DNA of 64,000 nt from Ceraceosorus guamensis (taxonomy: Eukaryota > Basidiomycota > Exobasidiomycetes > Ceraceosorales > Ceraceosoraceae), in the NCBI RefSeq assembly GCF_003144195.1, contig NW_020290035.1, forward strand, positions 69,532 to 133,531. The letters are read 5' to 3'. This document shows positions 33,444 through 46,100 of this stretch, piece after piece. Made by a program: the position numbers and the translations under genes. Each line of letters opens with the position of its first letter. Position 1 is the first letter of the stretch. Under the pieces are notes generated by a model that was not told the DNA's origin, did not search any database, and was given only the letters and a program-made list of their open reading frames with translations.

Positions 33444-35215
33444 GAAATATGTCAATGTCCTTCGTGCTGGCACTAGGCTTCTTAAGGCAACCGCTATACA
33501 CCGCAAAGCCGTCTGTCTCCTCAAGATCATAAGGGACCGTCCATCAACGAACCAGTAGACTAGACCATGAGGCTCCTCCGCCATCGATTCACTGCAAGCC
33601 AATGTCAATTACTGTCTCGTCAATAATTTCTGTACAAAGACTACCATGGACGGCTGAGGAATGGCTTCCGCCTTGCTGAGAGCGTGGCGAAGTATTCAGA
33701 GCCTCAGTCACGAAGAGTTTGCGTCGAGGTGAAGAGATTGAGGGCCGTCTTGATCACTCTTCTTCACTCTGACACGCGGCGTATGATCGCGGATCGAAGT
33801 TCGACATCGTGTCTGGAGCAATGCAATCATGACCCAAAGCGAGACGTGTACCATTCTACTCACGCCACAGCATCATCCATTCATCATCACATATTATCGC
33901 CGACGTTTGCCAAGCAGAAGGTACTAGCTCAACTCAACATATTAGTATCACGATTCTCACTGATCTGGACGCCCTGATCGCCCATTGACGCAGCCACAGT
34001 CACCTGTTCATTTGCGTGCAGTGCGTCATGGAGGTGCAATCAGTGACAACAGACGTGTGACACGCATGAATGACACGATATCCTTTCCCCCCTCTTCCCC
34101 GTCTCTCCCCCCCGCCTCTTCCCCGTCTCTCCCCCCCCCGCCTCTTGCCTCCTCAAGCTTTTCTAAGCCATCCAGCTGGTTCATGGCGCGTCGGTCGTAA
34201 GCATCGATTCTTCTTTGGCGCGTCAAGTGCTGAGTACGTCAGATATGGGCATTGGGAGCTTGCACCACGCGTGCCTTGCGCTACACATGGCCGGGTCAGT
34301 ACCAGTAACTCCCTTGTTCATCCTTCGTCTTCTGTTCACGTCTGATCGTCATTGCATAGAGGCACTTCGTCTCCAGCTACTTGCTCCATGCGACGTCACT
34401 CGCTTTATATCTGAGCGTCCGCATCCCAGCACCTTGCAGACTCATCACGGCTTTCAAGATGGTGACGCTCTCTTCATGCCGGCGACATGAGGGGCCCTAC
34501 GAATTTATCGTTGCAAGAACTTGGCACGAATGCTTCTCCCGCTACTTTTGCTCGAGGTCAGCTATTCTCTTTTCTTCTTTCCTTCTCAAACGCGTCAAGC
34601 CAAAGGACCTGATGTGACAGGACGCACGTGCATAAAAGCCGCCGCACCTGTAGATACGCGTCCTATGTGATTACCATCACATCAATGCATGCGTCCATCG
34701 TTTCAGACTCATACGCAAGCATCTCAGTCTCTCGTGTACATTTAGCGAGCGGCCAGATCTGAGGTCTGTCGTGGTCTGGCTAAGCTGATCAAAAAAATGT
34801 TCTGTCTTTCGTGTAAAAACGCGCATTGGTGCAACAAGCACAATCCACATGCACACGAGCGAGTGCTATGACGTGGTGACTGAGGTTCCTAAAGCCCAAG
34901 TCCCCCGTACAGGACCACGCAGCCAGAGCTTTGATAGAAGATCCAGAAAGCTTTCAACTACGCTGTAGTGGTATTTGTGGAAGAAGCAAGATGGATGGTC
35001 AGTCAAATGCAATTGATGAAGCTTGAGAGGTCGATCTGATCGAGCGACCACCAAAAGTGCTGTCGCAAAAATGAACGTGAATCGAGAATGTGAATGCAAG
35101 AATCTTTGCGTGGTTGAGGAGGAGTGGATGGATGCATAGGCTTTGCATGGACAGGCGCGTTAGGAAGTTGCGCGGGGGTTTGGGTGTGCGCGATGCGCGC
35201 GTACGTCAAAGGGCT
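33444..35215. other. Intergenic, no gene supported
   Basis: Short overlapping frames only. Contains the C-rich repeat at 34,082-34,152. The part 34,640-34,870 has several palindromic GATC/CACGTG-like words but no recognisable site. Confidence 0.4.
34082..34152. repeat. C-rich pyrimidine minisatellite
   Basis: About 2.5 units of CCTCTTCCCCGTCTCTCCCC plus extra C, period 24-26 nt (units from 34,091, 34,115 and 34,141), entirely C/T/G on this strand. Long C runs could fold as i-motif/G-quadruplex structures. Confidence 0.85.
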
Positions 35216-35738
35216 TCACTTTGATGCCACTGCCGTTGAAGTAGCTGTTGCGCATGCAAGTCACAAGGAGATCGTGTAAGCATCTCAGAAATCAAGCGGC
35301 AATTTGCAAAGGTGATAACAAAACGGCAAACTCACAAGCAGACTCCTTCTCCAGGAGCTCTTTCTCGCGGTCAGCAACAAGCTTCTTGGCAAAGGATACC
35401 TTCTTGACGGCCCTCATCTGCTTGCTTTTAAAAGATGACACCTCTTCATTGGTGGTCCACAGCAGCTTTCTGAAGGGAGCACCGGCTTGCCAAATACGAT
35501 TGACCTCGTTGAGGTCTTTGTAGGTCTTCTCCAAAAAGTTTTTGCGAGCTTGAAGCTCTTTGTCCATGGGCGGAGGTGGAGGAGGAGAGGGAGGAGGGGG
35601 GCGCGGCTTGAGCACCAGCAACTTGAATAAGGGTTGCTTGCGATCCGCCTGGTCTTGCGCCTGGGCACGTTCAACGGATTCAGCGTGGTGATAGTTTTTG
35701 ATCTGGTTCCATCGCCTCTGGTTGCGAGATGGCGCCAT
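35216..35738 (-). CDS. Family E member, 138 aa, with proline tract
   Basis: Exon 1 is 35,738-35,336 (134 codons plus 1 nt) with a GTGAGT donor. A tiny last exon 35,229-35,216 (LASK, TGA) follows a CAACGGCAG acceptor; that junction is chosen because it is phase 1 like the 20.3-kb paralogue and gives the same total length (417 nt). The N-terminus MAPSRNQRRWNQIKNY parallels KTRNQQMW in the relative. A proline tract (PRPPPPSPPPPPP) replaces the intron 1 region. A charged helix follows (KELQARKNFLEKTYKDLNEV ... FAKKLVADREKELLEKE). Probably coiled coil; no known domain. Lies in tandem with another E copy upstream. Confidence 0.55.
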
Positions 35739-35835
35739 GATGAAATTTGGTGAATTACTGACAGTGGTGTTGTTTTCGAAGGTGCTTGGGAGATAGCTGA
35801 AAGTCAGAAAAGTGCTAGCTTGGCACGCTGGACTT

Positions 35836-36274
35836 TCACAGTTCTGAGGAACTGAGACTCACAGCTTTGTTGTAGACTTTGCGCTGCTTCCTTTGGTGTG
35901 CGTGTTTTGCTTCCTTCTTGCAATGAAGGCGCTTCTTGAACTCCTTCTTGGTGTACTTGAGCTGGCAAAAAGCTGCCTGCTGCTTGCTGGGCTTCTTGAA
36001 CTTGATGGTCTTTTCTGCATCTGCAAAGTATCTGGCAACGCAGATGGGAAGATGGACTGCATTCACAGTGGTTCGGCGGGGACTGCTCGGGCGGCCGTCT
36101 TGACATCTCACTCACCTTTGGGCTCTTGATGCTGTTCGAGATCTGGAGGCACGAGAGAGCAAGCGCTGCCTCCTTGCAATTGGCCATGTCTTGCTCTTGT
36201 GCTTGTACGACCAACTGGTTGTGGCAATAGTTGTTGATTTGCTTGTATTGTCTCATGTTACAACTGAGCGCCAT
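35836..36274 (-). pseudogene. Family E tandem copy, frame disturbed
   Basis: ATG at 36,274 opens MALSCNMRQYKQINNYCHNQ, like the neighbour at 35,738. Exon 1 ends at a GTGAGT donor (36,115) in phase 0. The next exon, after GTTGCCAG, carries the family helix (KTIKFKKPSKQQAAFCQLKY ... KEFKKRLHCKKEAKHAHQ) but in a frame one base off the expected one, ending at a GTGAGTC donor. Either a one-base change broke it or splicing differs. Upstream, GGTGTTGCTTTTGAAGGTGC resembles the same position before the 35,738 gene, so the promoter was copied too. Confidence 0.5.
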
Positions 36275-36590
36275 GTTGTAGAAGTCTTTAGGGGTTGCTG
36301 ACTATGGTGTTGCTTTTGAAGGTGCTTAGAGGAAAAAGAGCTGAAATTTGACAAGATAATGATGGGAGAGGAACATTAAGGAATCAGCTGGAGGGAGCCC
36401 TCTCAGATTGCACTCATTCTAGCTTGCTCAGGTCGAGCAACAATAAGTGCCTTGAGCAAATTGCAGTAAGAGCAAGGTCAAAGCCTGAGGAACGCGCTGG
36501 AGATGCTGGCCACAGTGATACTTGTCCATGCAAGCCAAAATCTGGTTTTGGCAGATTTGAACACATGCCATCATCATTTGTGAGAGATCA

Positions 36591-36708
36591 AGTTCTTGTC
36601 TTCGGTCGCAGCTGGTGGTCTGAATCGCTCAAAAAAACCTTTGAGAGTAAGTTGTTGTCTTCGGTCGCAGCTGGTGGTCTGGATCGCCCAGAAAAAGCCT
36701 TTGAGAAA
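36591..36708. repeat. Two-unit 59-bp tandem duplication
   Basis: Units 36,591-36,649 and 36,650-36,708 share TCTTCGGTCGCAGCTGGTGG and the ACCTTTGAGA/GCCTTTGAGA end. The period is 59 nt, so the two copies read in different frames. A GTAAGT string lies at the junction. It falls inside a 96-codon open frame (36,424-36,714) that I do not treat as a gene. Confidence 0.75.
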
Positions 36709-39700
36709 GAGTAGACAGAGAGAAGAGAATGATAGTGACGGAGCACATATCAGAGACGGAGACAGAGAGAACATGGTGGGCCCTTGCAGAGGTTCTTTGT
36801 ACCCTGTGCCTGCCACAATCAATGGCACACGTTTCGTGCAATTTTGTGTCTAACCTAAACGGCAGATGTTTTCAGATTTGTTGCCAAACTGCGATCTAAA
36901 GGGAGGAGTGCCGCTTCAAGGGTTCTAGCTCAGGTTTATGAGTCCCTAAATTCAGAAGAAGAAAGATGGCTTCATGCGCGACACCGTACTCACGCAGGCC
37001 GAGCCGCGCGCAGAAAAAAAAGGACAACACGATCAAGAAACCATCATATCACTTCGAGGCAGAGCCAGATAGAGGAAGCAGCAGTATAAGCTATATCCGA
37101 CTTCGTAGCCTGACTAACACGCAGCCACCCTTGAAAATCTAGCGGCAAATTGTCTGCATTCGTAGAAAGCTTGCCACAGTGCTACAATAGACCACACATA
37201 CTTAGGTGTAATTGTCTCTGTCGGACGCGCATAATCAAAAATTTGACTGACTTGCCGGCCTTGCGCCTCTGCTTCATGACGTGGCGCAGCGTTTTTTTTT
37301 TTCGAAGAGCGCAGAGTACATGTCCTTAAAGAGCGCAGAACGCATGTCAAAAAAATTTCTGTGGCACGTTCCGTACGTGGCTCCAACGCCAGGGAGACAC
37401 AGACAATTGAACCCCACGGTGAGGCCACTCTGCTCGAGAGTCAGAAAAGGGGTTGAACAAAAGGGCACCAAGACATTCAGAAAATCGGGCGAGTAAACTG
37501 AGATACCCAAGAGCTTTGCTCGAGAGCCACAAAGAGGAATGAAGCAAAGGTACTTAATTAAGACAGATTAAGAAAATGGACACCGAAAGCAAATGCAACA
37601 AATTAGAGAGGTTGACACCGCGGTTGCGGTGCTGGCAGCAACTTTCCGAGATACACCAGCGACAGAGTCGATTCGGATCTTTGCGAACCTTAAATTTTTC
37701 TTGGCTGCCTTGCTCGAGTAAAAATCGATTTTCTCTCGAGTGCTCCGCTCAGTTCCTCCATTTTACAATCTTAAGTATGCTTGCAAAAGCGCTTCTAGAG
37801 TTTCTGAGCCATCACAAGTCCCTTTCACTGTGTTGTGGCCGGGAAAGCGGGCATTCACTCGCTGCGTGCTCGTTCAAGTTTTCTTTGGGCACGTGTACCA
37901 CCTCTTTCTCGAAGTGCTGACCAGCGCAATGCTAGCTGTGTCGACGTTGACCTGCCAGCCGTCGACCCTCTTCGAAGCAAAGGTTTCTAGAACTTTGTGC
38001 CACCTCACTTGCAGCGTCTGATATGTATGTAGCTACAACTCAAAACTGGACAGCTCGCAAACAAGGTCAGTGCGTGCATTTAAACGTCTGAAAAGATGCC
38101 GAAAATTCAAGCCAGCAAATCTGCAGGCTCCGTCCCACCCGGCTATTTGCCTTCGTTTGGCACGACTCAACAATTGCGTCCCTTCGGTGGTCAGCAATTT
38201 TGATTGATGACAGCCACTCAGGAGGGCTATAGTCTGGACTTTCAGTCTCTTCGGGATCTGGTCGTTAGGAAGAAAGCTTTCCAGAGGGTGTATGATGAGC
38301 CCTCAGTGATAGGCGCTCACCTGTACTAAATCGCCATCAAGCAGCAGGCAAGTAAAAATAGTCAACACTATATCTCGACGGCATGTTTCCAAGCAGGTAT
38401 GTAGTCTATTCAATGTCACTAATTTCACGTGTCTTACCGAGGGCCTCGACTCCCACATAGACCACATTTTGCTCACGCGCGTCGGCACGAGCCTGCCTCC
38501 GTTTTCGACGAGCAAGAGATCGAGGGCAGAGACGAGGACGTGAAAATGTGAAAATCGAGGAATTACTCTAGGGAAATCGTGCGAAATGAGGGGTGAGTCG
38601 GTGCGAGCGTTGCCGCGGTCGCGGTTAGCTTCTTCGTCTTCTTGGTAGCACCTGCTCCTTCTCCACTCAGAGTGCTCATGAACAGACTATTTCGGAGAGT
38701 TGCCTTTCATGCACTCAAGAAGTCTGCAGGATGTCAAGGATTGAGTGAGCACCGGACTCTTGCCCTTTCGTGTGATGGGCACGAGGAGGAAGAGCGCCTG
38801 GCTGGAGAGGAAGCTTGAACACAGCCGGGCTTGTAGACCGACTGATCTAGGGTCCCCAGGCTCAGTCTGGTCGTGATCAGTCAACACAGTCATGCCCCGC
38901 GTTTCGAAGTCGGCCCGACTACCTTGTTCTTTCTTTTGAGCATCATTTTTTTCCCCTCTACTTGCAATCGGGAACAGGAATGTGCGCAAAAGACCACATA
39001 CATGTAAGAAAGAGTGTTCGGCTGACAACAAGGAGGGGCGCAATTCGAGAACGACCGCGTGCGGACGCCCACTCACACCCACAGAATAGTTGCCTAAAAG
39101 TTTTGGAATTTTCACGTGGGCAGCAAGATGGAATCTGACTACGTGCTTCCTTTTCAGACCTTTTGTGTGGCTCGCTTCTCTCGTGGATTTTCTCTCCGCA
39201 TGGCTCACGCCGGCGCATCTGAGCTGGGCCGACTGCCATACATGTAGCCAAGGCAAGCGTGTGGCCGTCCCTGTGAGAATAACAAAATCTCGGCAGGCAC
39301 AACAGCACAGCACGGCTAGTACTTGACATAGATAGCAGCAGACATGCACGCGTCTCTCATCGCGTCCAATGCGGAATCCTAAGCCCACGTCGGCATTTGC
39401 GAGTCGAAATTGTGGCATCGATATCATCGCTTCCGCAAACACAGTCGATCGGCCGACGATACCGAGCTGGACAATCGTGTCAGCAGCCTTCCACAGAATT
39501 AGGCATGCATCGGACAATTGGCGAATGATGGAACGTATGAGCGAGCTGCTGCAAAGTTCGAGTTAGAAGGGCAAGCAGAAGTGCATATGCCTCCTCCTGT
39601 GTCCGGCGCTCGTTCGGCAAAGTCACTCCGATGAAGTGTTGCTGACGGACGGAGGGCTTTCTGAACCTTCATATTCAAGCTCCTCGTGTCCGCATTACCG

Positions 39701-39999
39701 ACGATATGACCGCGCACCAAAAGGAGCTGTGTCCACATGGCTAACGTCATCGTGTGGTCGGCTCTGTGTGCGTTGCAGAAGCGAACGCTTGACCTCGTGG
39801 GAAGGAGCACACCACACAGCTACTGACTGAGCTGTCCAGGAGCTGTAAGCACGAGGGCGCTGGGATTGGTTGAGAAGCAGGTATATAGAGCGCGATCTGC
39901 TTGCAAACTGCCAGCGTGTAGATCGAGTATAGAGACTGCCGCCTTTTGGGCTCCACTCGAAGGAAGAGGGTCCGAAGGGACACATTGGTGGTGCAAGCG
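36709..39999. other. Gene-poor stretch with one unusually long minus ORF
   Basis: No recognised gene. The minus frame 39,517-38,687 is open for 276 codons (first ATG in frame near 39,430, MISMPQFRLANADVGLGF...), longer than expected by chance at this composition. It has no recognised domain, and the opposite strand is partly open too. The part 36,900-38,300 is AT-richer and holds short duplicated phrases (AGAGCGCAGA near 37,305 and 37,330). Confidence 0.3.
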
Positions 40000-40170
40000 T
40001 CTTGCTCTGCGTGCAAATCGCGAAGGATCGCTGGGACGAAGTAATACCAATGCTACTTACAAGCGAACGCTGGCGAACACATTCTACGATGGGAATAAGC
40101 CCTTACGAGGTAGTCTACGGCTTCCACACCCAGGCGCCACACCTTGGCTGTACAAAGGATGTTGTGGTCG
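40000..40170 (+). mobile_element. Ty3/gypsy-type LTR retrotransposon remnant (integrase part)
   Basis: A short stretch reads AKDRWDEVIPMLL followed by THSTMGISPYEVVYGFHTQA, the familiar 'W..........H.STG.SP.E..YG..P' end of the integrase core in Ty3/gypsy elements. Only this part is recognisable. No gag, reverse transcriptase or long terminal repeats were found in the window. It is a broken and probably old fossil; both ends are undetermined. Confidence 0.6.
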
Positions 40171-43100
40171 TAATGGCCTTTGGCGGCGGCGCCCGCCCTG
40201 CGCAAAGCAATCCAAGGGGTACACCTAATATGAGAGCTTGCACCATCAGACTATTTTGGATGTTTGCCGAGCACCAAGTTCGAATCGCCTTTCGACAGTA
40301 GTTTTTCGCAGCAAGGCGTTCGCCTAACCTTGGTGTTGCGGGCCTTGCGGGCCATACGCCGAGGGACCCGAAAACGCCTGACAGACAGGGGGCGAATTTC
40401 TTAGAGATGCTAGTGGGCGGTTGCATGCCAAGAAAGAGACCAGGGCTCCATTCAAGTGCCTGTCGCCCTCCTCCTACAACAGCGCCAAGAGGAGCATTGT
40501 GCCAATGGGACCGACACCGAAGACCCGTTCTTTGCGGAAAGCACCGCGCACGTCCCATTGAATCGTTGTGTAAGCCGTTTGCTTTATCTGTGAGACGGCA
40601 GACCAGGACACTGTGTGGAGAGACTGGTGGAAAGACAGGAAAAGACATCGTCAAGGCTTGTAGCGCTGCTCAGACCCTTGAAGGAGCATAAAGGAAAGCC
40701 GACAGACACTGAAGAGGAACGGAGTGCGCTGGACGCGGAAGCCTCTCCATATCCACTTTTGCGGGCACGGATCCGCTAACCGTATCCATCAGAGGTCGTT
40801 GTGGGCTCAAATGTGCGCGCCGCGAGAGCGCTTGTTAGTGCGCGATGGCGATTTGATGGAGAGGCCGCAAGCATGACGGCAAGGAGTAACGCGCGTGGGA
40901 CACGACTCAGCACTGCGTGAGGCGAGCGAGCCACTGAACTGTAGGATGAGACCACCGAAAAAGCCAGTGCGAACGGACTTAGCAGGGAGCAAGCTGGCGC
41001 ACATGGCAGACCAGCTCGAGACGGGTCCCTGTTGAGCACTCTTGGCGCATGGCGGAGACTTCGACGAGTTGCTAGCAGCGGAGGGTTGTTACGTGCACGT
41101 GTAGATGCATGGAAGACCACGAGAGGCGAGCGTTCCAGACATATGCAGATGATCCCCAGAGTCTAGACAGGCAAACAAACGATGCGCAGGAGCGCTGCGA
41201 ACCACACTCCCCCAAATGCGCATCTGTGAGTCAAAGCAGCGCACTCACCGGTCAGCGCGCCGCCAACGTTCCTCTTGGCAACATTGTATGCTGATGGGCA
41301 TTTGCCATTCCCGTCCAAAGTTCAACCGAGGTCCAGCAGCGTCGTGCTGCTCACCCACCGCTCCGCCTGTTTGCGCACTTCCCTAGGCCAAGCATAGAAC
41401 TGGAGGTGCGCTTCATCGGTTGCCAGAGCGACGCCTGTCGAGCATTCGAGGCGGATTGTGCGTGGAGATGAGCCCACCATTGCTCCACACAGCTGAGCTT
41501 GTCGACGAGCTGGGGCTGAGATGCAAGCTGACCACGCAAGTCACTCGGTGCTCTGCCGGCCATTCTGGTGCTGATGTGAGGCCGTGTGAGCTGTTGCGCA
41601 CAATTGCAGCAGAGCACAGCTCGTCTCTCGCGCTGTGACAGGGCTGCTGGGCTAAGCGTGCCATGCTCGCCGGACTCACTAGGCTCGCACGCTCCCCTCG
41701 AAGACCAGCGTCTGGGATGTTTCAGAGCGATGTCCTGCCCTCCTCTCTCTCAAAAAGATGGTAGTGTTGGTCCTGAGCACGACGCGAGCTGCACCATGCC
41801 GCCATGCTTGCGCTCTACAGAGTAGCTTGCAGCTGCTGAAAGGGACGAGGTGCGCACAAGCTGGACATCTGCAGGGCACGGCAGCAGCACAGATCCTCCT
41901 CCCAAGCGCGCCTCCAAGAACTCTGGTGGGTGGATGAGCGCTGATCAGGACAAGATGCGGTCCGTGCAGGCGCGCTCATTCGTAGCGACTGCCGGCTTGC
42001 AGGTCGAGCTGGCAGGCAGAGCAGGGATGACGGGACAGACGATGAGAAGCAGCATCGCAGCGTCGCCTTCGAGTCCGAGCTGCATTCATGCATTGCGCGC
42101 GGTCAAGTGGGTGTCATGTTCCACGACGTTTCGGCGGTGGTCGCGAGTGCAGAGGCCGGCGCATCGCTCTGGCTGGTTGGAAGCAAGACAGCGCAGCGGT
42201 GCGCAAGCAGCTGAAGGCCGAAGTGGAGGGTGCATTTGAGGTGCGTTGCGTTGCTCTGTGGGAGAACCCAGATGCGCTGCTGAGTGTAAGCGCTCGACAC
42301 GACAGCATGAATGAGCGCAGCGTTGTGCGTGCTCTAGGGGCAGAGGCTTGAGATGGAGAGTGAGAGTAGGAAGGATGAGCTGAGCGGTGTGGGCATGTTT
42401 GACTGGCCGTCACGCGACTTTCACCGCGCGCATCCGTGTTGCGCTTCAAATCTCTGAATCGCATTTCATCCCGCGCGCGTTGGATCGACCAACACGCTCG
42501 ATCGACGCGTGCATCAGGTGAACGCGCGTCATTAATAGACGCGTGCGGTGAGGGTGTGTGGATGCGTGGCAACAATCAACACAATCATCATCTTGATCAT
42601 CAGCTCTTCGCACATCTTGCACATCCTCCAAGCCCCCAGCACATCATCGCACCACCCCATCGCCCAGCAGCAGCAGCACACAGCGCCGTCGCACGCACTC
42701 AATACTCGCCCTTGCAGCAGCAACGCAGGCGCGATAAATTTGTCCATCGCTTGCTCTCTTCCATGCTCTGCAGCAGCACAACAATGTACAAAAGTCACAC
42801 GTGGTAATCCTCCAATGCATCGCGCAACGAGCAAGGCTGTGCTGCATCGTCATCCCGCACTGCCACCGTTCAGCACCTCGTCAGCAGAGCACTCCAGCTC
42901 CTCGAATGCGCGTGAGGCAAATGAAAGGCCAAGGATTGCGCACTGTGACAGCAGCAGCAACAACATTAGGAGCTGCGGATGATGCATCCGAGTCCAAGTA
43001 GCGATTATGGGATGGTGCGCAGCATGGGCAAGTGATCAGGTGGGCCATCGAGGGCATTCGGAAGGCCGCACGGGCTCGAGGGGAGTGGAGCGCATTGCGA

Positions 43101-46100
43101 AGCACGATGCTGCAGGATGGTGCACGGTGAGAGTGAGTAGCGGCTGCTGCGACAAAAGCGTCGCGACATGCATCTCAGCTCGATGAGCATCCCTCCCTCG
43201 TCTCCCCTGTGCTCCTACAGCCTTCTCTGAGTGCTTTCTCCGACTTGCAAGAGGCGCGATGAACTCCATCCGCGCCAGTAGTCAGGCACCGAGGCGCGAA
43301 TGATCGAGATACGGTGGCTTATGGGTCGGCAGCAACGCGTCCTCAGAAGAACTGGCGCCTCACAGCATGGCCCACACTTGGCGGCCAGGTGTGCCATCTC
43401 CTCTTGCTCTGCAACGCACCAACATCACCTCTCATCATCGAGATGTGCGATGCGTGTCCGCTCGTCGCATCCCGCTCATCGACGAGCCAGTAGCTGCGCT
43501 TCACCACGTTCAGCTGGCATCCAGGCGCTCTGAGGCTTGCGTCTTCGCCGGCACACATCCCAAATCCTTCAGTCTTCTCGCGCGAATACAAGGGTTCACC
43601 TCCCAAGGCAGCCTAAGCAGACATGGCGGCAGCAACTCTGTCACGGTGCAAGGGGCGAGGCAACAGAGAAGTGAGCAGCGCGCCGGGTCTCGTCGAAGCT
43701 GTCCAGATCTTTGCGCAGCCGCTGACTCTGGCTTCTTTGGCAGCTGAAGCAGCGGATAGTGCTAGAGCGTGCGGCTCATCAAGTATCGCCATCACCTTTC
43801 ACAAGGCCGCCGCACCTCCTATGACCAGCGCCTTTTCGCAGTTTCCGTACCATCGCCAGGCCGTAACGACTCCCGGCTTGCGGCATGAGGAGGATACACC
43901 GCACTCTGCACGGCAAAGGCGCCACACTGCCAGCATCTCGGATCCGTCGCGTGTATGCTCGTTTCGGGCTGCGCATACGCTCAGATGTCCCTTCGGTGCT
44001 ACCTATCTCTGCATCGCTTCGCCCTGAGCGCATTCGAGCTGGCGAGCGTTCCGCTTCCAATACTCTTCTATCAGGGACAAGCTCCAATCGACGCGCACAA
44101 CTTCAGCGCTGCCTTTTGCGTCAAAAGATGATGGAATTGTCCCCAATGACAAATCCTTTTGGCATGCTGAGCTTGCACCTCAGCGTGCAGACCGCGCAGA
44201 ACTGTGCTACATAGCCTCGCTGGATCTTTCGACGCTACTTTCCTTAAGAGAATGCGGTGTCGGGTCGCCAGGAGAATGATTGGAGCTGCGCACCGCTGAA
44301 CTGCGCGCCACCGCCATCGATGCAACATTGGAGCCAATCGGGCGTCACCAAACACCGGAAGCCAGGCATGCTACCAGAGGGGAGTATGCGAACTGGCTGC
44401 TTTGAGAGGGCCTATCTGTTCCAGCATCCTTGTCGCTGGCTTCATCACCGGCTTCGTTTCTGGCAACCCCGATGCGGCATGGTCTCCGGTGACATACAGC
44501 GAATGCAAGCACCTCGCAAAGGAACGCTTGCCGCCTTGGCATGATTGAGCACACACATCAATCAGCACATGCGCCTCGCGACCTTCGCTTCGTGCAGCCT
44601 GCCTACAGGATCAGTCAAGGGCATACAGCATTGGCCAGGCGTTGCGATCGCTCACGAAGTCGAGCCGTTGGCTTTCACCATTCATGACAGACCGTCATGC
44701 AAAGTCGATTCGAACTTCAGATCCAAATTTGAGGGCGGCTTGGCCCGGCGAGGCGGCAAACCAGCGAAAGCGAGCACGTGGCTCAGGCGAGCTAAATCTA
44801 CCGCATCAATGAGAAGTGGGGCGCGACAGGGGGCGTCGAGGAGCTCCGATCGGTTCTCGAACCGCTTCCCGAAGCCAGTTTCGAAGGGCCGCTATTCCCT
44901 GGACTTGCAAGAGCGCCTTGATCTCGATCGAGAACTGCAGCCAAATACTTTTACGATGTTTCTGAAGGACTCGTCGTTTGCATGGCGAATTAAGCCTCTG
45001 GCATCCAGAATCCCCTGACTCGGATCAGCAACCATACGCCGCGTCGGTGTTCGACGCCGAGCGCAAATTCATTCCAGAAAGTCCCAACGTTGGGCTCGAG
45101 CGGCAAGCCGAGGTCGACGCAGCGACGCCTATGCTGCTTCGCTGCCAAGCCCTGCTAATTGCGGCACGTGGGGCATCTCTGTTCCACATCAATAGCAATA
45201 CTGCAATGGCGACATGCTGACCCTTGAAGTCCTGAGCCGAGCGGGTTGCTCGTGAGCTGACGGCTTTGGGCATTATCCATTGCGATCTGCTTTTGCTGAC
45301 GCTCTGCCATCCGCGTCCTGCGAGAGGTCAGGCAAGAAAAGCGCGTTCGCATATCCTGCCAGTTACGATCGTCGACACGAGGCGTTTCGGCTTCCTTCGC
45401 CACGGGACACTGCTTCTTCTTAGCCAGGACGTTTCACCCCGAGCAACTTCGGTTTAAAGCCCAGCCACTTCAAGTCGGATCATTTCACGAGTCAAAATTG
45501 ATCTCGGCCGCTTCAAGGCTCAAGAGCTACATCGCTTGGCTTCGTACGCCTCGGCCACCGCCTTTCGTCGTGCATGCGGCGCAGCCATTGAGCAGCTGCA
45601 TGGGGCCTGATCACACGCACGAGACCTCAAATTCATCTACTCTTGATTCCGGAGAATTTGATCTATGGCGACACATCACGTGGTGTTTGTGCAACATCGA
45701 AGGAGCTAGGACAGTCATCGCGTGAATCTATAATCTCGGAATCGGGTCGCAGTGCGGTCTGCCTAGCAGCTTGAGGCAAATGAGGTTATACCCACTGGAC
45801 GGCGATGGAAATCCTGGGCGTGGCGCAGGTTTGCTCCCCATACAGGTCACTGAGGAGACGGAGCAGAATCACGCCAAACCAACAGGCTTGCTGGAGACAG
45901 ATGACAGGGCGGGGGAAGCGCGCAGTGGACAAGCCTACGTTGATGTCCAGCCTTCAGGTCGCGCGCAGCAGGCAAGAACATTTCCGAGCGACCGATTTCA
46001 GCATGCGTCGCGATGACCTCTGCAACAGCTTGCGCACGGAGGCGAGACTACCGGCGCCTATCTCTGCGGGCTGGGATCAGAGGAGGGTGGGGAGATGGGC

